Part shown: positions 42,441 through 52,085 of the stretch, one piece after another
Layout: the number at the start of each line of letters is the position of its first letter
Numbering within the stretch: position 1 is the stretch's first letter
Origin: Pseudoduganella lurida
Lineage (GTDB): Bacteria > Pseudomonadota > Gammaproteobacteria > Burkholderiales > Burkholderiaceae_D
DNA length: 64,000 nt
NCBI RefSeq assembly: GCF_007830455.1
Contig: NZ_VLLB01000004.1
Location: forward strand, 310,001-374,000
Direction: 5' to 3'
Notes under the pieces: model-generated
Database searches by the model: none
What the model saw: the letters and a program-made list of their open reading frames with translations, nothing else
Told to the model about the DNA's origin: nothing
Made by a program: the position numbers and the translations under genes

Positions 42441-44885
42441 TCAGCGCGTGGACGACGACACCGCGTCCACCCGCACCCGACCCACGGGCAGCCCATCGGT
42501 GGCCAGCGTGACGTCGATCGGCCCCGCCTGCAGGCCGGCGCGCACCACGGCCACCAGCCGGCCATGGAACGTGGTGCGCACGCCCGACTGCAGGCTCGAT
42601 GCATCCATCGGATTGCCATTGCCCGCACCGGCCAGCGTGCCGGCCCCCCGCACGGTCACCGTGAACCGGCGGTCGTCGGCGCGCGCATAGACCGGCGTGC
42701 CGTTCGCATCGACCAGCTCCACCGTCACGTAGGCGAGATCCTCGCCATTGGCGCGCACGGTGGCGCGGTCGACCTGCACCTGCACGGCCGCCGGCGCGCC
42801 CGCGGTGCGCAGCTCCCACTGCCCGGCCGCCTTGCCGTCGCGGTAGCCCACCGCCAGCAGGCGGCCGGGCGCATACGTCACGCTGTAGTCGGCCTTGTAC
42901 TCGGTGGCGCGGCCCACGCTGCGGCGGCCCAGGCTGCGGCCGTCGAGGAACAGCTCCACTTCCGGGAACTCGGAGTACACCACTACCTTCAGGGGCCTGC
43001 CTTCCTGGCCGGTCCACGTCCAGCTGGGGTGCAGGTCATGCAGCGACCAGTCCAGCTCCGGATGTTCGGCAAACAGCTCGCGGTCCGGCAGGTCCGCCGT
43101 GCCGGCCGGCTGCTCGACGAAGGCGGCCACCGGGTCGATGCCCGTCCCCCACAGCACCTGGCGGTAGTAGGCGGCGGGCCGCTTGCGTCCCGTGGTGTCG
43201 ATCTCGCCGCTGTAGGCCAGGTTCCACGGATACGGGCCGAGCTGCTTCCAGTCCTTCGTGTAGCCCATCCAGCCGATGCCCGTCTCGCCGATGTAGTCCA
43301 CCGCGGTCCAGACGAAGTCGCCGATCACCCACGGCATGCGGCCCACCGGATCCCAGTAGCGGAACGCATCCTTCGACGTCGATTCGGAGGTGTACATCAC
43401 GCGCTGCGGATGCGTGCCGTGCTCCTTCTCGAACAGGTGCACGCGGTAGTTGTAGCCGGCCACATCGAGCTCGGCGAACTGCACGGCGTTGTCCGGCCCG
43501 TCCATGTTCACGCCCTGCGTCACGGGCCGCGTGGTGTCGAGACGGCGGATGCGCTCCTTCAGCTGGCGCGCGATGGCGGCGCCTTCCTTCGAACCCTGTT
43601 CGGGAATCTCGTTCCCCACGCTCCACATCACCACGCTCGGATGGTTGCGGCCCGAGACCACCAGGCTGTCGATGTCCTGCTGCCAGTTCGCATCGAAGAA
43701 GCGCGCGTAGTCGGCAGCGCGCTTCTCCTTGCGCCACATGTCGAACGCTTCGTCGATCACGAGCATGCCCAGTTCGTCGGCCGCATCCAGCGTGGCCTGG
43801 CTGGCCGGGTTGTGCGCGCTGCGGATGGCGTTGTAGCCGGCCGCCTTCATCAGCGCCACCTTGCGGGCATCCGCATCCGGCGCACCCGCGGCGCCCAGCA
43901 TGTAGTTATCGTGGTGGATGTTCCCGCCGCGCAGGTCGTACCGCCTGCCGTTCACGCGCAGGCCGTTCTGCGCATCGACCGTCAAGGTGCGGATGCCGAA
44001 GCGGGTGCGCCGCACGTCCTTCACCACGCCGTCCACGCGCACTTCCTGCACCAGCGTGTACAGGTTCGGCGCATCGGGCGACCACAGCTTCGGCTGCGCC
44101 ACGGCGAGCCCTTGCGCGATGTCGGCCGAGCCGCGCGCGGCCACCGTCATGGCCTGCCGCGCCGTGGCCACCGTCGCGCCGTCCGCCCCCACCACCTGCG
44201 ACGTGACCTCCACGCGCACCGGCCTTGCCGCGCGGTTGCTGACGGTGGCGCGCGCCTCCACCTCGCCCCGGTCGGCGGTGGCCGAGCGCGTGCTCACGAA
44301 CACGCTGTCCGGCGCGATGTGCACCGGATCGAGCACCTCCAGCGTCACCGGCCGGATCAGGCCCGAACCGGCATACCAGCGCGACGAGGGATCGACATGG
44401 TTCACACGCACGGCGATCACGTTGTCGCCCGCCTTCACCTTGCCCGTCAGGTCCACGCCGAACGCCGTGTAGCCGTAGCGGTGCCGCGCCACGTGCGTGC
44501 CGTTCAGCCAGATGTCCGCATCCATGTAGACCGCCTCGAACTGCAGCCGCAGCACGCGCGCCGCGTCGGCCGCATCGAGCTTCATATGGCGGCGGTACCA
44601 GCCGATGCCACCCGGCAGATAGCCGGCATCCTGGCCGCCCACGGCCTTCGCATCGAACGGCGGCGTGCCATCGGGGCGGTCCATGATGCCGAAGTCGTGC
44701 GGCACCACCACGCGGCGCCAGCCGCTGTCGTCGAAACCGGGCTGCTCGGCCCCCGCCAGTTCCCCTGCGCCGAAGAGCCAATCCTGCGACAGGCTGCGCC
44801 GCTCGGCGGCGGCCGGGCCGCAGGCCAGTGCGATGGCCAGTGCCAATGGCAGGAGTTGCAGAAGTCGTCGGGGTGAGTGGGTCAT
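42441..44885 (-). CDS. Glycoside hydrolase family 2 beta-galactosidase-like enzyme
   Basis: This 814-residue secreted glycosidase has a signal peptide (LALAIALACGPAAA). The sugar-binding jelly-roll is followed by an immunoglobulin-like segment and a TIM barrel with VVMWSVGNEIPEQ (acid/base Glu). YTSEST is the nucleophile region, and C-terminal beta domains follow. GH2 enzymes remove beta-galactosyl, -mannosyl or -glucuronyl units; specificity cannot be set by eye. It is probably periplasmic or exported, degrading plant or exopolysaccharide sugars. No sugar transporter is adjacent. Confidence 0.9.
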   Translation of the reverse strand: MTHSPRRLLQLLPLALAIALACGPAAAERRSLSQDWLFGAGELAGAEQPGFDDSGWRRVVVPHDFGIMDRPDGTPPFDAKAVGGQDAGYLPGGIGWYRRHMKLDAADAARVLRLQFEAVYMDADIWLNGTHVARHRYGYTAFGVDLTGKVKAGDNVIAVRVNHVDPSSRWYAGSGLIRPVTLEVLDPVHIAPDSVFVSTRSATADRGEVEARATVSNRAARPVRVEVTSQVVGADGATVATARQAMTVAARGSADIAQGLAVAQPKLWSPDAPNLYTLVQEVRVDGVVKDVRRTRFGIRTLTVDAQNGLRVNGRRYDLRGGNIHHDNYMLGAAGAPDADARKVALMKAAGYNAIRSAHNPASQATLDAADELGMLVIDEAFDMWRKEKRAADYARFFDANWQQDIDSLVVSGRNHPSVVMWSVGNEIPEQGSKEGAAIARQLKERIRRLDTTRPVTQGVNMDGPDNAVQFAELDVAGYNYRVHLFEKEHGTHPQRVMYTSESTSKDAFRYWDPVGRMPWVIGDFVWTAVDYIGETGIGWMGYTKDWKQLGPYPWNLAYSGEIDTTGRKRPAAYYRQVLWGTGIDPVAAFVEQPAGTADLPDRELFAEHPELDWSLHDLHPSWTWTGQEGRPLKVVVYSEFPEVELFLDGRSLGRRSVGRATEYKADYSVTYAPGRLLAVGYRDGKAAGQWELRTAGAPAAVQVQVDRATVRANGEDLAYVTVELVDANGTPVYARADDRRFTVTVRGAGTLAGAGNGNPMDASSLQSGVRTTFHGRLVAVVRAGLQAGPIDVTLATDGLPVGRVRVDAVSSSTR

Positions 44886-45156
44886 GCGCCGGTCCTGTGG
44901 ATGAGTGGAATAAACCCGCGCATACTAGCAGACGGGGTTGCCGGAATCGCATCGTCATCGGGCAGCCGGCCGGCCGCGTTCCCGGACCTGCGAACCGTGC
45001 GCGGGCCGGCGCAGCCGGACTATATAATTTCCGCCTGAAACTTCTTTCGCCGACCGCCCCACCCCCGCGACGGTTTATTAGCGCCGATGGCGCCCGGCTT
45101 TGCCACCTCGGCCAAACAGGCTGCCGGTGTTGGCTAGGTCCCTCGAAGAGAGCGGC

Positions 45157-46305
45157 ATGACACTGGCAACAGACCAACAACCGGAGCGCGAGGGCTTTTC
45201 GCCCACGTCCCTGCAGTTCCTATCCATGCGCGACGCCGTGATGGACCACTGGGAGCGCGAAGTGCGCGCCCAGGTGGCCGGCGCGAGCGACCTGCTCGGC
45301 CCGGTGCTGACGAACACGCTGCCGGCCTTCTACGACAATATCGCCGAGGCGCTGAGCCCCGGCCACCCGCGCGAGAACGCCACCAGCGACACCAACGCGG
45401 CCAGCGCCCACGGCGGCGAGCGTGCCCGCATGACGCCGTACGGCCCGGACCAGGTGATCCATGAATACCAGCTGCTGCGCGCCGCCATCGCCGCCGTGGC
45501 GCAGGAGCGCTTGACGCTGGGGCCGTCCGACTGGACGATCATCGACGACTCCATCGACGAGGCCATGCGCCAGGCGATCCGCGCCTTCACGCGCAGCCAC
45601 GACGAGCTGCGCCGCAAGGTGGCGGCCGCCCTGTCCCACGACATGCGCACGCCGCTGTCGGTGGTGCTGACGGGCGCGCAGCTGATCGGCATCGCGCCCA
45701 GCATGGACATCGCCCGCAACACGGCCAGCAAGATCGCGGCGAATGCGGTGCGCCTGCGCGACATGATGGGCGACCTGCTCGATACGCTGACCTATCACGG
45801 CGATGCCTCGATCCCGCTCGACCTGTCGCAGTTCGACGTGTTCGAGCTGGTGAAGGAACTGCGCGACCAGTACTGCCAGTCGCGCGAGGGCACGCTCGAT
45901 TTCGAGGCCGTCGGCGAGGCCGTCGTCGGTTTCTGGGACCGCGGCTCGATGCACCGCGCGCTGGAAAACCTCGTCAACAACGCCGTGAAATACGGCGATG
46001 GCGGCAAGATCAAGATCAAGGCCTGCGAAACGCGCGGGCGGCTGATGCTCAGCGTGCACAACGACGGCCGGCCGATCCCGCCGGACCAGCACGACCGCAT
46101 CTTCGAATACCTGCGCCGTGAAGGCGGCTCGCCCGCCGCAGCCGGCTGGGGCATCGGCCTGCCGTTCGTGAAGATGGTGGCGCAAAGCCACGGCGGCACG
46201 GTGGCCGTGGACAGCTCGGGTGCCACCGGCACCACCTTCCTGATCGACATCCCCGTCGACTGCCGGCCGTTCGTGGGCGGCGGCGAAGGCCAGCTGCCCG
46301 GCTGA
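45157..46305 (+). CDS. Soluble sensor histidine kinase with RsbRD-like N-domain
   Basis: The protein has 382 residues and no membrane helix. The N-terminal ~150 residues are all-helical (FSPTSLQFLSMRDAVMDHWEREV; YDNIAEAL) and resemble the RsbRD/globin-like sensor seen in cytoplasmic kinases. HisKA follows with His161 in AALSHDMRTPLS, then HATPase (FEYLRREGGSPAAAGWGIGLPF). The ligand is unknown. The ATG at 45157 follows GAAGAGAG. No response regulator is adjacent. The 271 bases upstream to 44886 hold only the divergent promoter area. Confidence 0.85.
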   Translation: MTLATDQQPEREGFSPTSLQFLSMRDAVMDHWEREVRAQVAGASDLLGPVLTNTLPAFYDNIAEALSPGHPRENATSDTNAASAHGGERARMTPYGPDQVIHEYQLLRAAIAAVAQERLTLGPSDWTIIDDSIDEAMRQAIRAFTRSHDELRRKVAAALSHDMRTPLSVVLTGAQLIGIAPSMDIARNTASKIAANAVRLRDMMGDLLDTLTYHGDASIPLDLSQFDVFELVKELRDQYCQSREGTLDFEAVGEAVVGFWDRGSMHRALENLVNNAVKYGDGGKIKIKACETRGRLMLSVHNDGRPIPPDQHDRIFEYLRREGGSPAAAGWGIGLPFVKMVAQSHGGTVAVDSSGATGTTFLIDIPVDCRPFVGGGEGQLPG

Positions 46306-46328
46306 GCCCTGCCCGGCCTGCGCCGCGT

Positions 46329-46730
46329 TCAGCCCTGCCTGATCGCGGCCAGCTGCCGGTCGAAGTCCGCCGGATCGAAGTAATCGCGCCACACCGTGAT
46401 CTGGCCGTCCACCACCGTGATCGTGCCCATCACCGGCAGCGTGATGGTGCCACCGTCGCGGTGGCGGAACACGTCGATGCGCTCGTTGAGCACCACATTG
46501 CCCGCCTGCGCGATGTGCGTGACCTGCCAGTCGAGCAGGAAGTCGGTGCCGATGCCGAAGCCGCGGTGGAACTCGGCAACCGCCGCGCGGCCCACGATGT
46601 CCGGGAACGGCACGTTGTCGTACAGGACATCGTCGGCCAGCATCGCCAGCGCGGCGTCGATCCGGTTGTGGTTCCAGTGTTCGAAGAATCGTGCGGCGAT
46701 CTGCAGTGGCGACAGCGCTTGCGTGGACAT
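46329..46730 (-). CDS. NTF2-like (SnoaL/limonene-epoxide-hydrolase fold) protein
   Basis: This 133-residue cone-shaped NTF2-like protein has WNHNRIDAALAMLADDVLYDNVPFPDIVG and VTHIAQAGNVVLNERIDVF with an Arg/Asp dyad region. The fold hosts small enzymes and ligand carriers; it is often annotated as limonene-1,2-epoxide hydrolase-like. No specific substrate can be assigned. It lies 110 bases downstream of the SDR gene on the same strand, so the two may form one transcript. Confidence 0.8.
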   Translation of the reverse strand: MSTQALSPLQIAARFFEHWNHNRIDAALAMLADDVLYDNVPFPDIVGRAAVAEFHRGFGIGTDFLLDWQVTHIAQAGNVVLNERIDVFRHRDGGTITLPVMGTITVVDGQITVWRDYFDPADFDRQLAAIRQG

Positions 46731-46839
46731 GGTGACTCCTTGAGGGTGGATGGCGCCGGGCCGCTGCCCGGCGCGCGTTTCGATCAGATTGCGATCAGAT
46801 TGCGATCAGGTTGCTGCGATCCGGTAGGAACGCTGCGGA

Positions 46840-47643
46840 TCAGGTGAGCTGCCCGCCGTCGACGGTGATCGCCGTGCCGGTGATGTAGCCCGCATCGGGT
46901 CCGGCCAGGAATGCCACCGCACCCGCGATGTCCTCCGGCCTGCCGTAACGGCCCAGCGCGGCCATCCCTGCCAGCGCCGGCGCATGATCGGCCGTCGCCG
47001 GATTCATGTCCGTGTCGATGGCGCCCGGGTGCACCACGTTCACGGTGATGCCGCGCGCGCCCAGGTCCCGTGCCCAGGCGCGGCTGTAGGCCGCAACCGC
47101 CGCCTTCGTCGCCACGTAGTCGCCGATGCCGGGAAACGGCGCCCGCAGCGCGCCCGTCGTGCCGATCGAGACGATGCGCCCGCCGTCCGCCAGTAAAGGC
47201 GCCGCGGCCCGCACCGCCGCAACCACGCCACCGACATTGACGGCATGCTGGCGTTCGAACGCGCCGATATCCGCCTGGGCATCATCGACCGCACCGGTGA
47301 CGAACACGCCGGCGCTGTTGACGAGGATGTCGAGCCGGCCGAAGTGGCGGTGCACCCGCTGCACCAGCGCCGTCACCTGCGCCGCGTCGCCCTGGTCGGC
47401 GCGCACCGCCAGCGCGCCCACGCCCTGCGCCTCGATTCCCCCCGCCACGGTGCGCGCCCGGTCCTCCGCATTGGCATAGCTGAACGCCACGTTGGCGCCC
47501 TCCCCGGCCAGCCGCCGCGCGATGGCCGCGCCGATGCCGCGCGAACCGCCGGTGACCAGTGCCGTCTTGCCCTGCAGTGGCCTGGACGTCCGTGCCTGCG
47601 CTGTCCGTGCCTGCGATGTCCGTTCCTGCGATGTCCGTTCCAT
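46840..47643 (-). CDS. SDR-family oxidoreductase with repetitive N-terminal tag
   Basis: The protein has 267 residues. The classical SDR domain begins near residue 22 (GKTALVTGGSRGIGAAIARRL), with NSAGV and the catalytic DYVATK (Tyr-x-x-x-Lys), and it ends with YITGTAITVDGGQ. It is an NAD(P)-dependent alcohol/ketone or 3-oxoacyl-type reductase of unknown substrate. The first 20 residues are ERTSQ-ERTSQ-ARTAQ-ARTSR, encoded by 15-bp repeats at 47583-47641; this tag is not part of the family. It is divergent from a LysR gene that likely controls it. Confidence 0.88.
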   Translation of the reverse strand: MERTSQERTSQARTAQARTSRPLQGKTALVTGGSRGIGAAIARRLAGEGANVAFSYANAEDRARTVAGGIEAQGVGALAVRADQGDAAQVTALVQRVHRHFGRLDILVNSAGVFVTGAVDDAQADIGAFERQHAVNVGGVVAAVRAAAPLLADGGRIVSIGTTGALRAPFPGIGDYVATKAAVAAYSRAWARDLGARGITVNVVHPGAIDTDMNPATADHAPALAGMAALGRYGRPEDIAGAVAFLAGPDAGYITGTAITVDGGQLT

Positions 47644-47808
47644 GGTGTGCTCCCGAAAGGCCGGCCGGCGGGATTGCGCGGTTCGCGGCCTGATGGAGAC
47701 ACTCTAGTCGCTTCGAAAACAGGGATAAAGATGCAAAACCGGCCAGCACTGTTCCTGTTCGGGTGATAATCGTGGTCCAGACGGAGCATCCGGACAAGGA
47801 GAACGGGC

Positions 47809-48711
47809 GTGGATTACTACCTGGCCGTGAAGGCCTTCATCGGCGTGGCGGATACCGGCAGCTTCAGCAGGACGGCCGCCCACCTGGACCTGCCGCGCAA
47901 TGCCGTGACGAAGCTGGTGCAGAGCCTGGAAGCGCACCTGAAGGTCCGGCTGTTCCACCGCACCACGCGGCGCGTGGCACTGACCAGCGACGGCAGCGCC
48001 TACTACGAGCGCATCGCCCGCGTGTTCGACGCCTGGCAGGAAGCCGCCGCCGACCTGGCTGCCGCCCACGCGGCACCGCGCGGCCGGCTGCGCGTGGACA
48101 TGGGCACGACGATGGCGTCGCTGCTGGTGATCCCTGCGCTGCCCGAATTCCAGGCGCGCTATCCGGAACTGCAGCTCGACCTGGGTATCGGCGACCGCAC
48201 CGTCGACCTGGTGCACGAGCGCGTGGACTGCGTGGTGCGTGGCGGGCGCATCGCGGACGAATCGCTGATCGCCCGCCCCATCGGCGACATGCATTTCGTG
48301 ACCTGCGCGAGCCCCGCCTACCTGGCGCGTCACGGCACCCCGGCGCACCCGGCGGACCTGGAGGACGGCCACCTGCTGGTCCGGTATTTTTTCGCGGGAT
48401 CGGGCCGCAGGATGCCGATCGTTTTGCGGCGCGGCGACGAACAGGCGACGGTGACGGGCCGCCAGTTCCTGGCCGTGAACGACAGCAATGCCTACCTGGC
48501 GGCGGGCCTGGCCGGGCTCGGCGTCCTTCACACGCCCGCCTTCATGGCCGAGCCCCATATCGCGTCGGGCCAGCTCGTGCGCCTGCTGCCGGCGTGGTCG
48601 GCCGAGCCCCATCCGATCAGCATCGTCTACCTGCCGAACCGCCACCTCAGCGCGCGGGTGCGCGTGTTCGTCGACTGGATGGCGGAGCTGTTCGCGCGCC
48701 AGGCCCGTTAG
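47809..48711 (+). CDS. LysR-family regulator (next to the SDR gene)
   Basis: This 300-residue LTTR has an N-terminal winged HTH (FIGVADTGSFSRTAAHLDLPRNAVTKLVQSLE) and a C-terminal effector domain with the usual two alpha/beta subdomains. It is divergent from the SDR/NTF2 pair across 165 bases, so those genes are its likely targets in the classic LysR arrangement. No inducer can be inferred. The ATG at 47809 fits the HTH position. Confidence 0.9.
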   Translation: MDYYLAVKAFIGVADTGSFSRTAAHLDLPRNAVTKLVQSLEAHLKVRLFHRTTRRVALTSDGSAYYERIARVFDAWQEAAADLAAAHAAPRGRLRVDMGTTMASLLVIPALPEFQARYPELQLDLGIGDRTVDLVHERVDCVVRGGRIADESLIARPIGDMHFVTCASPAYLARHGTPAHPADLEDGHLLVRYFFAGSGRRMPIVLRRGDEQATVTGRQFLAVNDSNAYLAAGLAGLGVLHTPAFMAEPHIASGQLVRLLPAWSAEPHPISIVYLPNRHLSARVRVFVDWMAELFARQAR

Positions 48712-48729
48712 CGCATCGGGGCTGCGGGC

Positions 48730-49155
48730 TCAGTGATCGTGCGGCGTGAACCCGGCCACGGGGCCGAGGTAATCCTCGTCGCTCACCTTGTCGAGCCACA
48801 CGACATTCACGCCGTCCAGCGCTTCCTGGATGGCGATGTGCGTCATGGCCGTGGTGGCCGTGGCGCCGTGCCAGTGCTTGTGGCCGGGCGGGCACCAGAC
48901 CACGTCGCCGGTGCGGATCTCCACCTTCCCTTCCCCTTCGCACTGGGTCCAGCCGCAGCCGGCCGTGACGATCAGCGTCTGCCCCAGCGGGTGCGTGTGC
49001 CAGGCCGAGCGCGCGCCCGGCTCGAACGTGACGGCGGCGGCCGACACGCGTGACGGTGCCGGCGGCGAGTTCAGCGGATCGATGCGCACGGTGCCGGTGA
49101 AGTACGCTTCCGGGCCTTTCATGGAGGGCTGCGAGCCCACGCGTTTCAGTTCCAT
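48730..49155 (-). CDS. Cytoplasmic cupin protein
   Basis: This 141-residue single-domain cupin has the metal-site motifs [10 protein letters not shown] and [12 protein letters not shown], keeping the His ligands. It is homologous to the exported cupin immediately upstream (49243-49731); the core WHTHP...KHWHGAT...TAMTHIA is shared. Cupins of this type include carboxymuconolactone-decarboxylase-like and dioxygenase-like enzymes; the reaction is unknown. The ATG at 49155, with AAGGA upstream, is preferred over the ATG at 49188. Confidence 0.82.
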   Translation of the reverse strand: MELKRVGSQPSMKGPEAYFTGTVRIDPLNSPPAPSRVSAAAVTFEPGARSAWHTHPLGQTLIVTAGCGWTQCEGEGKVEIRTGDVVWCPPGHKHWHGATATTAMTHIAIQEALDGVNVVWLDKVSDEDYLGPVAGFTPHDH

Positions 49156-49242
49156 TTGTTTTCCTTGGTTGAGCTGTTGCGGATTCATCCTGCCGCGGCG
49201 GGCATCAGTACAACGCCGCGGGCGAGCGCGGCAGAATACGCG

Positions 49243-49731
49243 TCACCGGTCTCGCGGCTTGCGGTACTGCGCCTCGCTCACCTTCTCCAGCCACTGCACG
49301 TTCCTGCCGTCCCGCGTGGCGCTCAGCGCGATGTGCGTCATGGCCGTGGCGGGCGTGGCGCCGTGCCAGTGCTTCACGCCGGGCGGACACCACACGGCAT
49401 CGCCTTCATGCAGCTCCTCGACGGGGCCGCCCTCGGCCTGCGTCCAGCCCGTGCCGGCCGTGACGATCAGGTACTGGCCGGCCGGATGCGTGTGCCAGGC
49501 CGAGCGCGCGCCGGGCTGGAAGGTGACGCGGCCGGCGCTCATGCTCACCGCCGCACCGGCCGGGAAGACCGGCTGCACGGCGACGGCACCCGTGAACGTG
49601 TCCGCGCTGCCTTGGGACGGCGCCTGCGTGGCGGCGCGGTAGATGGTTTGCGTGGCGGGTGCATCGGCTGCCATGGCAACGGTGCCGGCGGCGGTGAGCA
49701 GCGCGAGGGCCGCGATGCGTTGTGCAATCAT
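49243..49731 (-). CDS. Exported cupin protein
   Basis: This 162-residue protein has a signal peptide (IAALALLTAAGTVAMA). The mature part is a cupin with SAWHTHPAGQ and WCPPGVKHWHGA, the same metal motifs as its neighbour. One copy is exported and one is not, so they may process the same substrate on two sides of the membrane. The ATG at 49731 follows AGGAG. It is divergent from the LysR gene at 49974, which probably regulates it. Confidence 0.82.
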   Translation of the reverse strand: MIAQRIAALALLTAAGTVAMAADAPATQTIYRAATQAPSQGSADTFTGAVAVQPVFPAGAAVSMSAGRVTFQPGARSAWHTHPAGQYLIVTAGTGWTQAEGGPVEELHEGDAVWCPPGVKHWHGATPATAMTHIALSATRDGRNVQWLEKVSEAQYRKPRDR

Positions 49732-49917
49732 GGGTTCTCCTGGAATGGCGTTCATGCGAAGCTGCGGGACGAGAATGACGGCGTGACGGGAGCGACGGGG
49801 TGACGGAGTGACTGTAACGCTGTGCCAACGGCGCGCCTAGACCGCACGGCTGCAAGCCCTTATGAGCAGGGCTCATGAGTAAAGGGCTGAATCGGCCTCC
49901 ATCCATGAACTGCAGCC

Positions 49918-49939
49918 ATCAATCACGACATTGATTGAT
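49918..49939. promoter_or_regulatory. Palindromic site between cupin and LysR genes
   Basis: ATCAATCA-CGACAT-TGATTGAT is a 22-bp inverted repeat with perfect 8-bp arms. It lies in the 242-base divergent promoter region, 35 bases before the LysR ATG. LysR proteins typically bind such dyads to control the divergent gene. Confidence 0.6.
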
Positions 49940-49973
49940 GTTGTATCATCGGAATTTCCCCACGACGCAGCCC

Positions 49974-50918
49974 ATGGCCCGAGACAACCTGAACGACATC
50001 CTGGCCTTCTTCGCCGTCGCCCGCGAGCGCAGCTTCACGCGCGCCGCGGCCAAGCTGGGCATCACGCAGTCCGCCCTCAGCCACATCATCCGTTCGCTGG
50101 AAAGCCGCCTGGGCGTGCGGCTGCTCACCCGCACGACGCGCAGCGTGTCGCCCACCGAAGCGGGCGAGCGCCTGCTGCAGAACGTGGCGCCGCGGCTGGA
50201 GGAAATCGAGGCGGAGATCGCCGCCGTCAGCGACCTGGGGGACAAGCCGGTGGGCACCATCCGCATCACGGCGATCGACCATGTGATCGACACGGTGCTG
50301 TGGCCCCGCATCGCGCCGCTGCTGCCGCAGTATCCCGACCTGCACGTGGAGATCAGCTCCGACTACCGCATGGTGGACATCGCCGCCGAGCGCTACGACA
50401 TCGGCGTGCGCCATGGCGACCAGGTGGAAAAGGACATGATCGCCGTGCGCCTGACGGCCGATACGCCGATGGCGATCGTCGGCTCGCCCGGCTATTTCGC
50501 CTGGCACCAGCAGCCGGCGTCGCTGCAGGAACTGCTCAAGCAGAACTGCATCAACCTGCGGCTGGCCAGCAGCGGCGGGCTGTATGCCTGGGAGCTGGAA
50601 CACGAGGGCAGGCCGATGGAAGCGCGCGTGCGCGGCCAGGTGGTGCTCACCAACGTGTATCACATCCTGAACGCGGCACTCGATGGCTGCGGCCTGGCCT
50701 TCCTGCCCGAGAGCATGGTGGCCACGCACGTGCGCGAAGGACGGCTGGTGAGCGTGATGCCCGACTGGTGCCCGTCCTTCCCCGGCCTGCATGCGTATTA
50801 CCCGAGCCGCCGCCACACCTCGCGGGCCCTGGCGCTGATCATCGATGCGATCCGCCACAAGGAAGATGGCGACCCGGCCGGGGTGCTGTCAGCCGCGGCG
50901 TTCGGCGCGCGCCGCTAG
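49974..50918 (+). CDS. LysR-family regulator (next to the cupin genes)
   Basis: This 314-residue LTTR has the winged HTH (ILAFFAVARERSFTRAAAKLGITQSALSHIIRSLE) and an effector domain. It is divergent from the two cupins and has the palindrome at 49918 in its upstream region. The ATG at 49974 gives the normal LTTR start (MARDNLNDIL); the upstream ATG at 49938 falls inside the palindrome. Its 3' end overlaps the convergent MFS gene by 30 bases. Confidence 0.9.
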   Translation: MARDNLNDILAFFAVARERSFTRAAAKLGITQSALSHIIRSLESRLGVRLLTRTTRSVSPTEAGERLLQNVAPRLEEIEAEIAAVSDLGDKPVGTIRITAIDHVIDTVLWPRIAPLLPQYPDLHVEISSDYRMVDIAAERYDIGVRHGDQVEKDMIAVRLTADTPMAIVGSPGYFAWHQQPASLQELLKQNCINLRLASSGGLYAWELEHEGRPMEARVRGQVVLTNVYHILNAALDGCGLAFLPESMVATHVREGRLVSVMPDWCPSFPGLHAYYPSRRHTSRALALIIDAIRHKEDGDPAGVLSAAAFGARR

Positions 50919-52085
50919 CACGGCGCACATGGCGGCGGCCACCAGGATCGCCGCGCTCAGGTGGAAGGTGGCGCGGTAGCCGGCCGCATCGAACACCAGG
51001 CCGCCCACCGTGGCGCCCAGCATGATGGACAGCTGCACCGTTGCCACGATCAGGCCGCCACCGGCTTCGGCATCCTGCGGCAGCGTGCGGGCCAGCCAGG
51101 TCCACCAGCCCACCGGGGCCGCCGTGGCGATCAGGCCCCAGACGGCCAGCAGCGCCGTCACCGCAACTGCCGAACTGCCCAGCGCCACCAGCGCCAGCGC
51201 GATCACCGCCATCACGGCGGGAATGGCGATCAGCGTGCGGTACAGGTGCCCCTGCAGGAAGCGGCCGATCAGCGTGGTGCCGATGAAGCCGGCCACGCCC
51301 AGCACCAGCAGCATCAGCGACAGCGTCGACACGCCCACCCGCGTGACCTTTTCCAGGAAGGGCCGCAGGTACGTGAACAGCGCGAACTGGCCCATGAAGA
51401 ACAGGCCGGAGGCCGCCATGCCGAGCACCACCACGGGCCGGCGCAGCAATCTCGACAGGCTGCCGAGGCCCTGCCCGCCCGCCGCCTGCATCGGCGGCAG
51501 GCTGGCCAGCTTCCACGCAAAGGCGATCGCCGCGACCGGCACCACGCAGAAGAACGCGCCGCGCCAGCCGATCGCCGCGCCCAGGAAACTGCCCAGCGGC
51601 GCCGCCACCACGGTCGCCAGCGCATTGCCGCCGTTGAGGATCGCCAGCGCGCGCGGCACGTCGGCCGGCGGCACCAGCCGCATCGCCGTGGCGGCGGACA
51701 TCGACCAGAAGCCGCCGATCGCCACGCCGATCAGCGCGCGGCCCACCATGAAGATGGCGTAATTCGGCGCGAACGCGGCCACCGTGCCGGAGACGATCAT
51801 CAGCACCGTCAGCGCCAGCAGCAGCACCTTGCGGTCCAGCCGCCCGGCCAGCGTGGCGATGAACAGGCTTGTCAGCAGCGCGAACGCGCCGGAGATCGCG
51901 ATGGCCTGGCCGGCCTGCCCTTCCGTGATGTGCAGGTCCGCCGCGATGGGCGTGAGCAGGCTGACGGGCATGAACTCCGAGGCCACCAGCACGAACGCCC
52001 CGAGCGACATCGCCAGCACGGCGCCCCACGCGGCGGGCCGCGCCGCCACCGGTTCCGGAGCGGCGCTGGCTTCCAGATTCATCAT
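50889..52085 (-). CDS. MFS transporter (DHA1, arabinose-efflux-like)
   Basis: This 398-residue, 12-helix transporter has a DHA1 N-terminus (WGAVLAMSLGAFVLVASEFMPVSLLTPIAADL) and the DRKVLLLALTVL motif A segment, similar to AraJ/SotB-type exporters. The substrate is unknown. The start is taken at 52085 (MMNLEAS); upstream sequence is unconserved. It overlaps the 3' end of the LysR gene tail to tail. Confidence 0.87.
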   Translation of the reverse strand: MMNLEASAAPEPVAARPAAWGAVLAMSLGAFVLVASEFMPVSLLTPIAADLHITEGQAGQAIAISGAFALLTSLFIATLAGRLDRKVLLLALTVLMIVSGTVAAFAPNYAIFMVGRALIGVAIGGFWSMSAATAMRLVPPADVPRALAILNGGNALATVVAAPLGSFLGAAIGWRGAFFCVVPVAAIAFAWKLASLPPMQAAGGQGLGSLSRLLRRPVVVLGMAASGLFFMGQFALFTYLRPFLEKVTRVGVSTLSLMLLVLGVAGFIGTTLIGRFLQGHLYRTLIAIPAVMAVIALALVALGSSAVAVTALLAVWGLIATAAPVGWWTWLARTLPQDAEAGGGLIVATVQLSIMLGATVGGLVFDAAGYRATFHLSAAILVAAAMCAVLAARAERRG

